NCBI GenBank assembly: GCA_037384225.1 | Contig: JARROD010000048.1 | Location: 1 to 23,510 of the forward strand | Direction: 5' to 3' | DNA length: 23,510 bases | Origin: JARROD01 sp037384225 | GTDB taxonomy: Bacteria > Pseudomonadota > Gammaproteobacteria > Pseudomonadales > Cellvibrionaceae | Shown: positions 1 through 7,246 of the stretch, in pieces | How positions within the stretch are numbered: the stretch's first letter is position 1 | Layout of the letters: every line of letters begins with the position of its first letter | Translations under genes and position numbers: made by a program | Notes under the pieces: model-generated | Databases searched by the model: none | Seen by the model: the letters and a program-made list of their open reading frames with translations, nothing else | Told to the model about the DNA's origin: nothing

Positions 1-542
1 ATTTCTGTTTCATCAATATCGCCACTGGTTTTTGTAATGATATTGATGACGCCGGCAAAAGCATCGGCGCCATAAATGGCTGACCCGGGGCCGCGGATGA
101 CTTCAATTCGAGAGATACCGTTAACAGGCATGCCGCCCCACATAAGGTTTCTATCGCCATGAAAAAGGTTTGTTAAAGGTACACCGTTTATCAACATTAA
201 CACTTGGGGATTAAAAGAAGTGTAAATGCCCCGAAACGTGTATATCGGGTTATAATTAATGTGGTCGCGGGAAACATGTAACCCCGGTACCATTTCGAGC
301 ACATCATCTATATCCGTGGCGCCTGAACGGAGGATGTCGTCGGCGGTGATTACCGAGGCCACGGCGGGCGCTTTAGCGATAGACTGCTTTTGCCCGGTGG
401 CGATGCTGATCATTTCCTCATCGCCGTAAAGCTCCAGCAGCGCATCTTCATCATCGCTTGACTGGGCCAGACAGATTTCACTGGCCAAAGATAATACCGG
501 TAATAAATAAAAAGTTAATTTTTTCAAATAACGCATCGACAT
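1..542 (-). CDS. TonB-dependent outer-membrane receptor, N-terminal part (cut by window edge)
   Basis: Reading the minus strand from 542 gives an uninterrupted frame of about 180 residues that leaves the window at base 1. It begins with a signal peptide (MSMRYLKKLTFYLLPVLSLA, then a cleavage region near CLAQ), followed by an acidic stretch and a TonB-box-like segment (EEMISIATG). A plug domain follows: it has PAVASVITADDI, LEMVPGLHV, a FRGI motif, and the plug hallmark IEVIRGPGSAIYGADAFAGV with IINIITK-like continuation. The beta-barrel lies outside the window. An AGGG motif 5 nt upstream supports the ATG at 542; a second ATG at 536 is possible. It lies 52 nt downstream of the citrate-synthase-like gene on the same strand, so it is probably the last visible gene of that operon. 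It imports some chelate or nutrient with TonB energy; the ligand is unknown. Confidence 0.9.
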   Translation of the reverse strand, partial: MSMRYLKKLTFYLLPVLSLASEICLAQSSDDEDALLELYGDEEMISIATGQKQSIAKAPAVASVITADDILRSGATDIDDVLEMVPGLHVSRDHINYNPIYTFRGIYTSFNPQVLMLINGVPLTNLFHGDRNLMWGGMPVNGISRIEVIRGPGSAIYGADAFAGVINIITKTSGDIDETE

Positions 543-594
543 ATTAACCCTGATTCTCTTGATTCGTATGATCGTGGTTGTTACGAAAAAGACT

Positions 595-1455
595 TTACCA
601 ATGCCTTTGCGAAGGTCCCTGATACTTAATGCGAGCACAGCTCAGAGGAAAGAATGCACCTTCCGGTTTTTGTTGCGCATCGATGGCGCACAATAGTATT
701 CCAATGCTGAAACAAAGGGTTACATAATGGTAATATTCCCGCGCGGAAAGCCCTTGATCGGCTGCCAGTGCACCCATAAGCGAGGCAATATTCATGCGTA
801 GGGGAGAACCATTGGATTGGAAAAAGTGATTGATATTGTGCGCAAGCGAGACGTGTTTTCCTCTGTGTAGCTGTAGTTTTTTTGCCAGTGCCATTAACGG
901 CTTTATGCGTTCATCAGAGGATGTAAGGGGGCGACCGAAGCCCGGGACTCTGGCAACCTGACGATTTTTGCCGCTGCCGGGACGGCCGGGGTTGGTTTTG
1001 TTCAAAGCGATAGTCAATATATCGTCGAGTGCTTCGCCCTGTTCAATTTTTGAGAGCGTTTTGCATAGAAAGTCCATTGCCGCGATCAGCGGGCGATAAC
1101 CGTAAACAATCGCTTCGGAGGTGGCAATACCGGCGCTGAGGCCTAGTGCAACGGTACTGCGTGCGGTGCCTGCCAAGGCGCCGATACGGTTATTCCATAG
1201 GCGCGGATCGGGAAAACTGGTACAAATCGCCCAGATACCGCTAAACAGCTGCACTTGTGTGGCGGTTGGTTCTCGCCGGGTGATACCGAATAATAACAGT
1301 TCCATCCAAGCAAATTCTTTTAAATCGTCGAACAGGTCTTTGCCTCGAAATATCACTTTTTCACCGGGGTACCAACAACCTAAATCTGTCACCCAGTGCT
1401 TTTCAAAGCGCTCTAGCGGGGGAGGGGTAGCTGCTGTCTTGCTGTCGTTTTGCAC
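595..1455 (-). CDS. Citrate-synthase-fold protein B (citryl-CoA-lyase-like, non-canonical active site)
   Basis: This 286-residue protein resembles the short citryl-CoA-lyase-like branch of the citrate synthase family; classical citrate synthases have about 370-430 residues. Family features visible are an N-terminal helix pair with MELLLFG.TRREPTATQ (51-67), an Ala/Gly-rich segment (93-112), the PGFGRPL motif at 171-177, and a C-terminal block MNIASLMGALAADQG (221-235) ending in PEGAFFPL. The position that is usually the catalytic His of GFGHP/GHR is Arg175, and the usual Asp of the NxD motif is Ala224, so ordinary citrate synthase chemistry is doubtful. The start is a GTG with GAAGG 7 nt upstream, located in the end of the preceding gene (3-nt gap), which implies translational coupling. 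It may form a hetero-oligomer with the neighbouring paralogue. Confidence 0.75.
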   Translation of the reverse strand: MQNDSKTAATPPPLERFEKHWVTDLGCWYPGEKVIFRGKDLFDDLKEFAWMELLLFGITRREPTATQVQLFSGIWAICTSFPDPRLWNNRIGALAGTARSTVALGLSAGIATSEAIVYGYRPLIAAMDFLCKTLSKIEQGEALDDILTIALNKTNPGRPGSGKNRQVARVPGFGRPLTSSDERIKPLMALAKKLQLHRGKHVSLAHNINHFFQSNGSPLRMNIASLMGALAADQGLSAREYYHYVTLCFSIGILLCAIDAQQKPEGAFFPLSCARIKYQGPSQRHW

Positions 1456-1458
1456 AGG

Positions 1459-2301
1459 TTAACCTTCTGAGTAAGCGTCTGGAGTTTTCTGCAGTTCCAG
1501 GCCGCCATTAAAAAATGGATACTGTTTCCAGCCATATTTTCTTTGTTCGAGAGCGTGCGCAGCGGCACCGGGCAGGCGCAGCAGCAAGTAGAGCATTTCC
1601 CCGGTTTCGGGCTCCAACTCCAGCTCTGCGAGCGCGCAAGCGGCGACGCCGGCGAGTGACAATGGGTATCCCACAATGGTTTCAAGTTCTGTACGCATTT
1701 GATGTAACCAGATCAGGTAACCATTATCGGAGCTTTTATCTGAACTCTCAGCGAGATGATGCAGTGTTTGCTTGACCACTGTAGGGCAGATGCCTGCGTT
1801 GGGGTTAAAGCCGGGAACGTGCTCCAATAGTAGCCACACATCTTCACTGGTTTGATCGACATTATCGGCAGCATGCGTTTTTACTACTTCGCGCCAACGG
1901 TCCAAGTCGGTTTTGCAATTGTGCCAGATTTGAATCATGTGCATGACTTCCCGCGCCCCGCCTAGGTTGCCGGCACCGACAGCCAAAGCCGACATCAAAC
2001 ACGAAGCCATGGTCGACCCTCCTGCGCCGGCGCTCATGGCAGCGGCCACACTGTGTGCTCTGGGACCTGGGTTGGCCAGTGCGATAGCAAGTCTTTCCAG
2101 TAATCGGGTTTGGTGGGGATGTGGTTTTTGTTTTAAAAAAAGCAGATATAAGTACTCGATCCAACTGACTTTTGTAATCAACTCACCATAGACATCGTAC
2201 CCGCAACAATAGCAGTGCGCAGCGGAAAACGGGTCGCTTGCTTCGCCCTGCTCATCCCAGAACGTTGAATATATATATTCTCGATTAGCGAAGTCAGCCA
2301 C
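1459..2301 (-). CDS. Citrate-synthase-fold protein A (citryl-CoA-lyase-like, non-canonical active site)
   Basis: This 280-residue protein is distantly related to its downstream neighbour and to the short citryl-CoA-lyase-like family. Recognisable blocks are a YDVYGELITKVSWIEYLYLLF segment (35-55), the family-typical LANPGPRAHSVAAAM...GAGGSTMASCLMSALAVGAG (75-111) followed by GGAREV, HVPGFNPNAG (161-170), and the C-terminal LRLPGAAAHALEQ (241-253). The loop that holds the catalytic His in citrate synthase reads PGFNPNAG, with no His, and the usual Asp motif is replaced by PLSLAGVAA. The start is GTG; an AGGGGA Shine-Dalgarno 8 nt upstream lies inside the last codons of the ThDP-enzyme gene, so the two are coupled. 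Function is inferred only at fold level: binding or cleavage/condensation of a CoA-like or carboxylate substrate. Confidence 0.75.
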   Translation of the reverse strand: MADFANREYIYSTFWDEQGEASDPFSAAHCYCCGYDVYGELITKVSWIEYLYLLFLKQKPHPHQTRLLERLAIALANPGPRAHSVAAAMSAGAGGSTMASCLMSALAVGAGNLGGAREVMHMIQIWHNCKTDLDRWREVVKTHAADNVDQTSEDVWLLLEHVPGFNPNAGICPTVVKQTLHHLAESSDKSSDNGYLIWLHQMRTELETIVGYPLSLAGVAACALAELELEPETGEMLYLLLRLPGAAAHALEQRKYGWKQYPFFNGGLELQKTPDAYSEG

Positions 2302-2306
2302 TCTTA

Positions 2307-4109
2307 TTATCCCCTTAACGCTTTTGTTCTTGCTCCGATTGGTGGAACAGCACTTTGGTCGATACGAACATCCAGCAGTGTCGGGATATTAGCTGAACAT
2401 ATTGCGTCGCGATTGAGGCGCTTCAGATCTTCTGCAGAATCGATAACCCAGGACTGTGCACCCATGGATCGGGCGAGACTGGCAAAATCGGTAAAGGGAA
2501 TTTCGGTTCCAATCGACTCGGCACCAGTGAGGCACTGGCCGTGTTTCACCATGCCCAGCGCCGAATCGTTCAGGACGACGAAGATAACCGGTAATTTTTC
2601 CTGCACGGCAACTGTAATTTCCTGACCGCTCATCAACATGCTACCGTCACCGGTAATGCAGACTACAGGCCGGTCACGGTTTGCCAGTGCCGTACCGACC
2701 GCGCAACCGATGGCCCAGCCCATTGACGCAAATTCCAGACAGGCGCGAAATAATCCACCCCGGGCATTGCGCGAACCGCTCATGCGCCGGTCAAAGGGGT
2801 GCAGATAATGAATCGCCCAGGCAAAACTGGCACCGGTATCGGCGAGGTATAGAGTGTGTGGCGGAAAGATACGCGGCAGCTCCCGCATCAGGCATTGCGG
2901 TTTTACCGGTGCGCTGCTGTCGGTATAGGCTGCTTCATCGTCAAGGGTGAAATGGCGCATCATGCTGTAGCTGGCGCTCGACGACGGCGTAACGCTGGGT
3001 TTCGAATTCTCGGGTTTGTAGGAAGGTGGTTGTTTTTCCAGGGCTTCCAGCAAATGAGCCGAAATCGTTTCGGTATGCCCGTGGACATGAAGCTGGGCCA
3101 TAGGGGTGTAGGTAAAATTGCGTGCCTGCTCGTCGATATGAACCAGTTTTTCGTTGAGCAGCAGGGTACCGTCCCAACCATTACTGGCCCATTCGCTCAA
3201 AGCACTGCCGACACATATAATGGCTTCCAGCTCTGGATTTTGCAGGGCGTCCAGTGCGCTTTTATGTCCGGCGAAACCGACCACACCGCGAAATTGTGGG
3301 TGGTAGGGGCTAATCAGTCCTTTTCCATGAGGCGTTGTCAACAGCAACGCGCCGGTCATATGGGCAATCGAAAGAATAGTGCCGATTGATTCACTGGCTC
3401 CTTCTCCAATGACGAACACAATCGGCCTTTGACGGGTAAGAATGTCGACCAGCTTGTCGATATCGCTATTATTGTGCAGTTGTGGTCGATTGAGCAGCGC
3501 GCTGAGATCAAAACGGGGGGTGTCGACAGTAGCCGCACTGCGCATAATGTCGAGCGGTATACTCATATGAACCGGCCCTGAGGGTGGTCCAAACGCCGTC
3601 ATAATGGCGGTTATCAACTTGTATTCGAACTGATCTACATGGGAAATAAGCGTGTTGTAAAGCGTGCAGCATTCGAGCATGGCCACGGTATTGATACCGG
3701 TGCAGGACGATTCCTGAAAAGCGCCTCGGCCGAAGGTTGGCAGTGGAGTCTGGGCGGTGATAACCAGCATGGGTACACGGTTGGCAAAGGCGGAGGCGAC
3801 GCCTGTGATCAGATTGGTGGTGCCGGGCCCCGTGGTGGCGCAGCAGACACTGAGCTTGCCCGTCTGCAGGCTGTAGCCATCGGCCATAAAGGCGGCGCCG
3901 GTTTCGTGTCTGGCGACAATGGATTTGGGGCCGCCGCGGCGTTCGCTGCGGGCCAGAGCATCGTACAGGGGTTCTATGGCGCCACCGGGAATACCGAATA
4001 CATAATCGACTGCCAGTTGTTCGAGATAGCCAATCAGCAAATCGCCGAGATTGTTTCGAGGTTCAGTCGTTTTATGATCGACTGCTTTTGGGTTATCCGC
4101 ATGTCTCAC
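2307..4109 (-). CDS. Thiamine-diphosphate-dependent enzyme, acetolactate-synthase/decarboxylase type
   Basis: About 600 residues with the three-domain layout of the acetolactate synthase/benzoylformate decarboxylase superfamily. The N-terminal Pyr domain has VFGIPGGAIEPLYDAL and the cofactor-activating Glu in RHETGAAFMADGYS (Glu69 in this numbering). A central Rossmann-like domain follows (about 210-355), then a polar linker rich in Ser/Pro (about 360-405). The C-terminal PP domain carries the ThDP/Mg motif GDGSMLMSGQE (487 on) with the Asn-Asp pair in VVLNDSALGMVKHGQ. Start: the GTG at 4109 has AGGGAG 7 nt upstream, whereas the ATG at 4130 has no well-placed Shine-Dalgarno; the ATG would add 7 residues. 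No regulatory subunit gene adjoins it and the partners are citrate-synthase-like, so it is probably not the housekeeping IlvB. Reaction likely decarboxylation or carboligation of a 2-oxo acid; substrate unknown. Confidence 0.88.
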   Translation of the reverse strand: MRHADNPKAVDHKTTEPRNNLGDLLIGYLEQLAVDYVFGIPGGAIEPLYDALARSERRGGPKSIVARHETGAAFMADGYSLQTGKLSVCCATTGPGTTNLITGVASAFANRVPMLVITAQTPLPTFGRGAFQESSCTGINTVAMLECCTLYNTLISHVDQFEYKLITAIMTAFGPPSGPVHMSIPLDIMRSAATVDTPRFDLSALLNRPQLHNNSDIDKLVDILTRQRPIVFVIGEGASESIGTILSIAHMTGALLLTTPHGKGLISPYHPQFRGVVGFAGHKSALDALQNPELEAIICVGSALSEWASNGWDGTLLLNEKLVHIDEQARNFTYTPMAQLHVHGHTETISAHLLEALEKQPPSYKPENSKPSVTPSSSASYSMMRHFTLDDEAAYTDSSAPVKPQCLMRELPRIFPPHTLYLADTGASFAWAIHYLHPFDRRMSGSRNARGGLFRACLEFASMGWAIGCAVGTALANRDRPVVCITGDGSMLMSGQEITVAVQEKLPVIFVVLNDSALGMVKHGQCLTGAESIGTEIPFTDFASLARSMGAQSWVIDSAEDLKRLNRDAICSANIPTLLDVRIDQSAVPPIGARTKALRG

Positions 4110-4185
4110 GAGGTAACTCCCTGGTTGCATGCCCCAAGGATGACCGCTGGTGGTTGTGTGATAAGAAATGGCGCCAAAAGCATTG

Positions 4186-4203
4186 TAGTAACTCGTTTTA
4201 CTA
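4186..4203. promoter_or_regulatory. Candidate operator dyad upstream of the ThDP-enzyme operon
   Basis: TAGTAA-6 nt-TTACTA is a perfect 6-bp inverted repeat centred about 85 nt upstream of the GTG at 4109, in the position expected for a promoter-proximal operator. In AT-rich DNA such a dyad can arise by chance, and no regulator gene is adjacent. Confidence 0.2.
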
Positions 4204-4468
4204 TTAAAGGGTGTTTTTTATGGGTTGTATTCTCTACTTGCGCGTTCTGTTTTATGGTAAAAATAAACTCAAGGAATAAACGCTATGAGCGAATACTGTA
4301 TGTTGCTTCAATGCTTTTACCCGTTCACTTAACCTTCCGGGCGTGGTGTAAAATTAACTTTCCAACTTGAAATTTTTTGATTTAAAGTCTTTGTCAGTAG
4401 CTGCCCTCCCACTAAACATAGTCCATTCGTAGTGCTATTCAATGTAGTTTGCTGTTTCTACAATAAAA

Positions 4469-4482
4469 TTAACCACGGTTAA
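4469..4482. promoter_or_regulatory. Short palindrome TTAACC-AC-GGTTAA
   Basis: A perfect 6+2+6 palindrome within the AT-rich interval, 9 nt before a tiny open frame at 4492-4548 and just after a TACAAT hexamer at 4459-4464. It could be an operator or a chance dyad; no known consensus was recognised. Confidence 0.2.
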
Positions 4483-5011
4483 ATAGAGGAAATGAACAAC
4501 CGAAATAATATTTTTCTTTTATTATTCACTTTGATAATTATAAATTGATTCTATTTATAAGATAAAAGTTAAGTATTGAAAAGAGGTATAAAAATCGATT
4601 TACAGTAAAGTGCTAAAGTTAATTTTGGTTTATTTTTTAAGTTCCATATTTGTTAGGAGAATGAGAAAACGAGATTTGCAGGTGCGAATTTTAATTTGAG
4701 CATTGAGCGCACTCTAATTTCAAAATGAGGCATTTGGTGCAACAAAATTTTCCTCAGTTTTTGGGTTTGATGTTTTTTCCTGTGTGTGGTTGGCAGGTTA
4801 ATGTTGTTTGGGCGGATTCGATATATATTTACGAAATGTTTTCTACAAAAAACCTTAAGAAATAATCTATTGAGTGCAGAAATTGGAGGGCTGCTTCTAA
4901 TTTATATTCAAAGCGTTTGAGATTTGGATTTTCAGAGAGCGTCCATTTTTGCTTCTTCTTTTTTTAATAACAGCAAAGCGCGACGACGCGGCAGGGCAGG
5001 CCCCATGTAAG

Positions 5012-5075
5012 GGGGTATGCACGAAATAACTTCCGTCCGTTTAAAAGTGGCTGGAAGTTATTTCATGCATGTCCC
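5012..5075. repeat. Palindromic repeat (18-bp arms) downstream of suhB
   Basis: Left arm ATGCACGAAATAACTTCC (5017-5034) and right arm GGAAGTTATTTCATGCAT (5053-5070) are inverted copies with one mismatch, separated by 18 nt. G-runs at 5012-5014 and C-runs at 5073-5075 extend the stem. No T-run follows on either side, so it is not a classical intrinsic terminator, although it could act as one or stabilise the 3' end of suhB mRNA. The core GGAAGTTATTTC recurs at 16271, which suggests a dispersed genomic repeat. Confidence 0.75.
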
Positions 5076-5220
5076 TTAAAGATATGCCAGTGTTTCGGTT
5101 GCGTATTGTAACTGTCCGTGGCCCGGTCGTGTGTCACCAGGGCCGGAAAACCCATCCTGCCGGTGTCTATTTCAGAAACCGTCATCACCTGAAAAGACTT
5201 TGGCTCAATGTGGTGGGATA

Positions 5221-6024
5221 TTAACGAATGCCACCCAGGTTTTTTTGCACGATCTGTAGCAGTGGTTTGAAAACTTTTGGTGCTGCGCAGACAACGTGAC
5301 CGTTGTCGAGAAAGCTGTTACCGCCGTTGAAATCACTGATTAAACCACCGGCTTCTTTTACCAGTAGTGTTCCGGCGGCTATATCCCACTGCTGCAGGTT
5401 CATTTCCCAGAAACCGTCAAAGCGGCCGGCAGCCACATAAGCGAGATCCAGAGCGGCGGAACCCGGGCGGCGTATGCCCGCGGTTTGCCCGGCGATCTCC
5501 TTTAGTGCCGCGAGGTAGGGCTCCATGTGATCCAGGGCAAAACCGCTGAAAGGAATCCCTGTGCCGATTAAGGCGCCACGGAGTCCGCGGCGGCTGGTGG
5601 TGCGGATGCGACGATCATTTAAGGTGGCTCCGCGTCCGCGGCTGGCCGTAAATTCTTCGCGCTTGATCGGGTCCAATACCACGGCGTGTTCAACCAGCCC
5701 CTTGTATTTACAGGCGATGGATACCGCGAACTGGGGAATCCCGTGAAGATAATTGGTGGTGCCGTCCAGGGGGTCGATAACCCATTGATAATCACTGTTT
5801 TTGCCTTCACTCAGGCCGGTTTCCTCTCCGAGAATGCTATGCTCCGGGTACGCTCTACGCAGGTGGTAGATGATTTCTTTTTCGGAGGCTCTATCGACTT
5901 CAGAGACGAAATCATTGGCGCTTTTTTCTTCATAGGCAACTGTGTCGACTCGCTCAAACGCGCGTTCAAGTATTTCACCGGCCTTGCGGGCGGCGCGCAG
6001 GGCGATATTCAGCATAGGTTCCAT
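5221..6024 (-). CDS. suhB: Inositol-1-monophosphatase family protein SuhB
   Basis: 267 residues, the same length as E. coli SuhB, and starting with the related MEPMLNIALRAARKAG. Metal-binding and catalytic motifs of the IMPase family are present: GEETG near residue 70, WVIDPLDGTTNYLHG near 84-98, and WDIAAGTLLVKEAGG near the C-terminus. The family hydrolyses inositol-1-phosphate with Mg2+; in enterobacteria SuhB also joins the Nus-factor antitermination complex on rRNA operons, which is known for the family and not shown here. It is divergent from trmJ, a common gammaproteobacterial arrangement. No strong terminator is seen after the stop; the palindromic repeat at 5012-5075 lies about 145 nt downstream. 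Confidence 0.95.
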   Translation of the reverse strand: MEPMLNIALRAARKAGEILERAFERVDTVAYEEKSANDFVSEVDRASEKEIIYHLRRAYPEHSILGEETGLSEGKNSDYQWVIDPLDGTTNYLHGIPQFAVSIACKYKGLVEHAVVLDPIKREEFTASRGRGATLNDRRIRTTSRRGLRGALIGTGIPFSGFALDHMEPYLAALKEIAGQTAGIRRPGSAALDLAYVAAGRFDGFWEMNLQQWDIAAGTLLVKEAGGLISDFNGGNSFLDNGHVVCAAPKVFKPLLQIVQKNLGGIR

Positions 6025-6235
6025 GGGACATCAACTCTAGGTGGACGGGTTAATAAAATGTAGTAAAGACTGTTAAGGATACGCCACCTTGGGGCTGGCG
6101 TAGAAATTAATTCATATTTCTACGGCGGTCCTGAGCGTGGCGCCAGGGAAACAGATTATAACAGCGTGCCCGGGGGGGCTCCAGCGCCGGTGGGCCACAG
6201 CGGTGTACACAGCCGAAGCGGTGTCCACAAACACG

Positions 6236-6265
6236 TTTACACTTACCGGCGTTTTTGACTAAACT
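6236..6265 (+). promoter_or_regulatory. Possible sigma70 promoter of trmJ
   Basis: TTTACA (6236-6241) and TAAACT (6260-6265) with an 18-nt spacer lie about 35 nt upstream of the trmJ ATG, within the 274-nt suhB-trmJ divergent interval. The match is moderate and unsupported by other data. Confidence 0.35.
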
Positions 6266-6298
6266 GCGCGCCCTTTTTGTGAAAAATGCCAGGATTTT

Positions 6299-7069
6299 AT
6301 GAAAGTTGCCTCTAACCAGGACTTGTTCGACAAGATTCGCATCGTTCTGGTCAATACCTCCCACCCCGGCAATATCGGCGGTGCGGCCCGCGCCATGAAG
6401 AATATGGGGTTGTCGCGGCTTTATTTAGTGGCTCCTAAGGAATATCCGGCTGCGAAAGCCGTGTGGCGCGCCGCGGGTGCGCTCGATGTGCTGGACAGGG
6501 CGGTGGTGGTGGAAACGCTGGAAGAGGCCATTGGAGATTGTGGCCTGGTAGTGGGAACCAGTGCCAGGGAACGCCGTATCCCCTGGCCGCTGGTCACACC
6601 CCGTGAATGCGGTGAGCGCTGCTGGAGCGAAGCGGCCCGACATGATGTGGCGATTATTTTCGGGCGTGAAGACCGCGGGCTGAAGAACGAGGAATTGCAC
6701 AAGTGCAATTACCATGTGCATATCCCCGCCAATGCTGACTACAGTTCGCTCAATCTGGCGGCGGCGGTTCAGGTGCTTTCCTATGAAATTCGAATGGCGT
6801 ATTTGACTGCGCAGGCAGGTGAGCCGCCGCACTTTGATGACTGGGATCAGCCCCCGGCCGATCAGCAGGCCCTGGAGCATTACTACCAACATCTCCAGGA
6901 GACTCTGGAAGCCTTGGGTTTTCTCGAGCCTGACAACCCCCGTCAAACCATGACCCGATTGCGACGCCTGTATAATCGCACGCGGCTGGACAGGATGGAG
7001 TTGAGTATATTGCGCGGGGTGTTGACGGCCATGCAAAACTACATTCACCGTTCAAAAAAGTCTGATTAA
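6299..7069 (+). CDS. trmJ: tRNA (cytidine/uridine-2'-O-)-methyltransferase TrmJ
   Basis: 256 residues; E. coli TrmJ has 246. The N-terminus IRIVLVNTSHPGNIGGAARA with MKNMGLSRLYLV is the SPOUT/TrmH-family signature, and the C-terminal part of the SPOUT domain has the knotted SAM-binding motifs FGREDRGLKNEEL, HIPANADYSSLNLAAAVQ. A helical tail (about 175-250) follows. The enzyme methylates the 2'-OH of nucleotide 32 in several tRNAs. ATG at 6299 has AGGA 4 nt upstream. Its position upstream of the isc operon is the usual gammaproteobacterial order, although here a lipoprotein gene intervenes where cysE is often found. Confidence 0.95.
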   Translation: MKVASNQDLFDKIRIVLVNTSHPGNIGGAARAMKNMGLSRLYLVAPKEYPAAKAVWRAAGALDVLDRAVVVETLEEAIGDCGLVVGTSARERRIPWPLVTPRECGERCWSEAARHDVAIIFGREDRGLKNEELHKCNYHVHIPANADYSSLNLAAAVQVLSYEIRMAYLTAQAGEPPHFDDWDQPPADQQALEHYYQHLQETLEALGFLEPDNPRQTMTRLRRLYNRTRLDRMELSILRGVLTAMQNYIHRSKKSD

Positions 7070-7116
7070 ATTCATTTTTGTTAGAGCAGTTTGATGTAAA
7101 CTTGGGTCGCTTCGTA

Positions 7117-7193
7117 ACTTCTCAATAACCTGGGGTATTTCGATTCGGCGGCCATCCGCCTGGCATTGTAGCGACCCCGGGTTATTGAGAAGT
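7117..7193. repeat. Long hairpin element (20-bp arms with an inner hairpin)
   Basis: Arms 7117-7136 (ACTTCTCAATAACCTGGGGT) and 7174-7193 are inverted copies with one mismatch in 20 bp. The 37-nt loop contains its own perfect hairpin GGCGG-CCAT-CCGCC (7147-7160). It starts 48 nt after the trmJ stop and ends 54 nt before the next gene. There is no following T-run. It may serve as a terminator or mRNA-stabilising structure, or be a dispersed palindromic element. Confidence 0.75.
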
Positions 7194-7246
7194 GGCCAAT
7201 TTAGACGTTTACAGAAAATATTCAATGCAGTAATAATGCAATAATA

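Larger units (their letters stand above)
4110..5220. other. Long AT-rich gene-free interval
   Basis: No convincing gene is found between the ThDP-enzyme start and the end of suhB. About 4150-4980 is clearly richer in A+T than the flanking genes, with many T and A runs, and then the composition returns to normal near 4981. It should contain the promoter of the leftward accessory operon. Two short dyads (4186-4203 and 4469-4482) and one palindromic repeat (5012-5075) are listed separately. The low GC and absence of genes suggest either a long regulatory region or the remnant of acquired DNA. Confidence 0.6.

Noticed and set aside
2307..4109. Assignment of the ThDP enzyme as housekeeping acetolactate synthase IlvB
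   Set aside because: No small regulatory subunit or ilv/leu gene adjoins it, and the operon partners are citrate-synthase-like; only the superfamily is supported.
3639..4370. 243-residue open frame on the plus strand opposite the ThDP-enzyme gene
   Set aside because: It is antisense to a protein with clear ThDP motifs and its translation is Gly/Ala-rich with no recognisable domain; only its end extends into the AT-rich interval.
5012..5075. Intrinsic terminator for suhB
   Set aside because: The stem is strong but it has no T-run and lies about 145 nt beyond the stop; the related copy at 16271 points to a dispersed repeat.
5114..5144. Possible terminator hairpin after suhB (GGCCC/GGGCC)
   Set aside because: The stem is only 5 bp with a long loop and no T-run on the minus strand.
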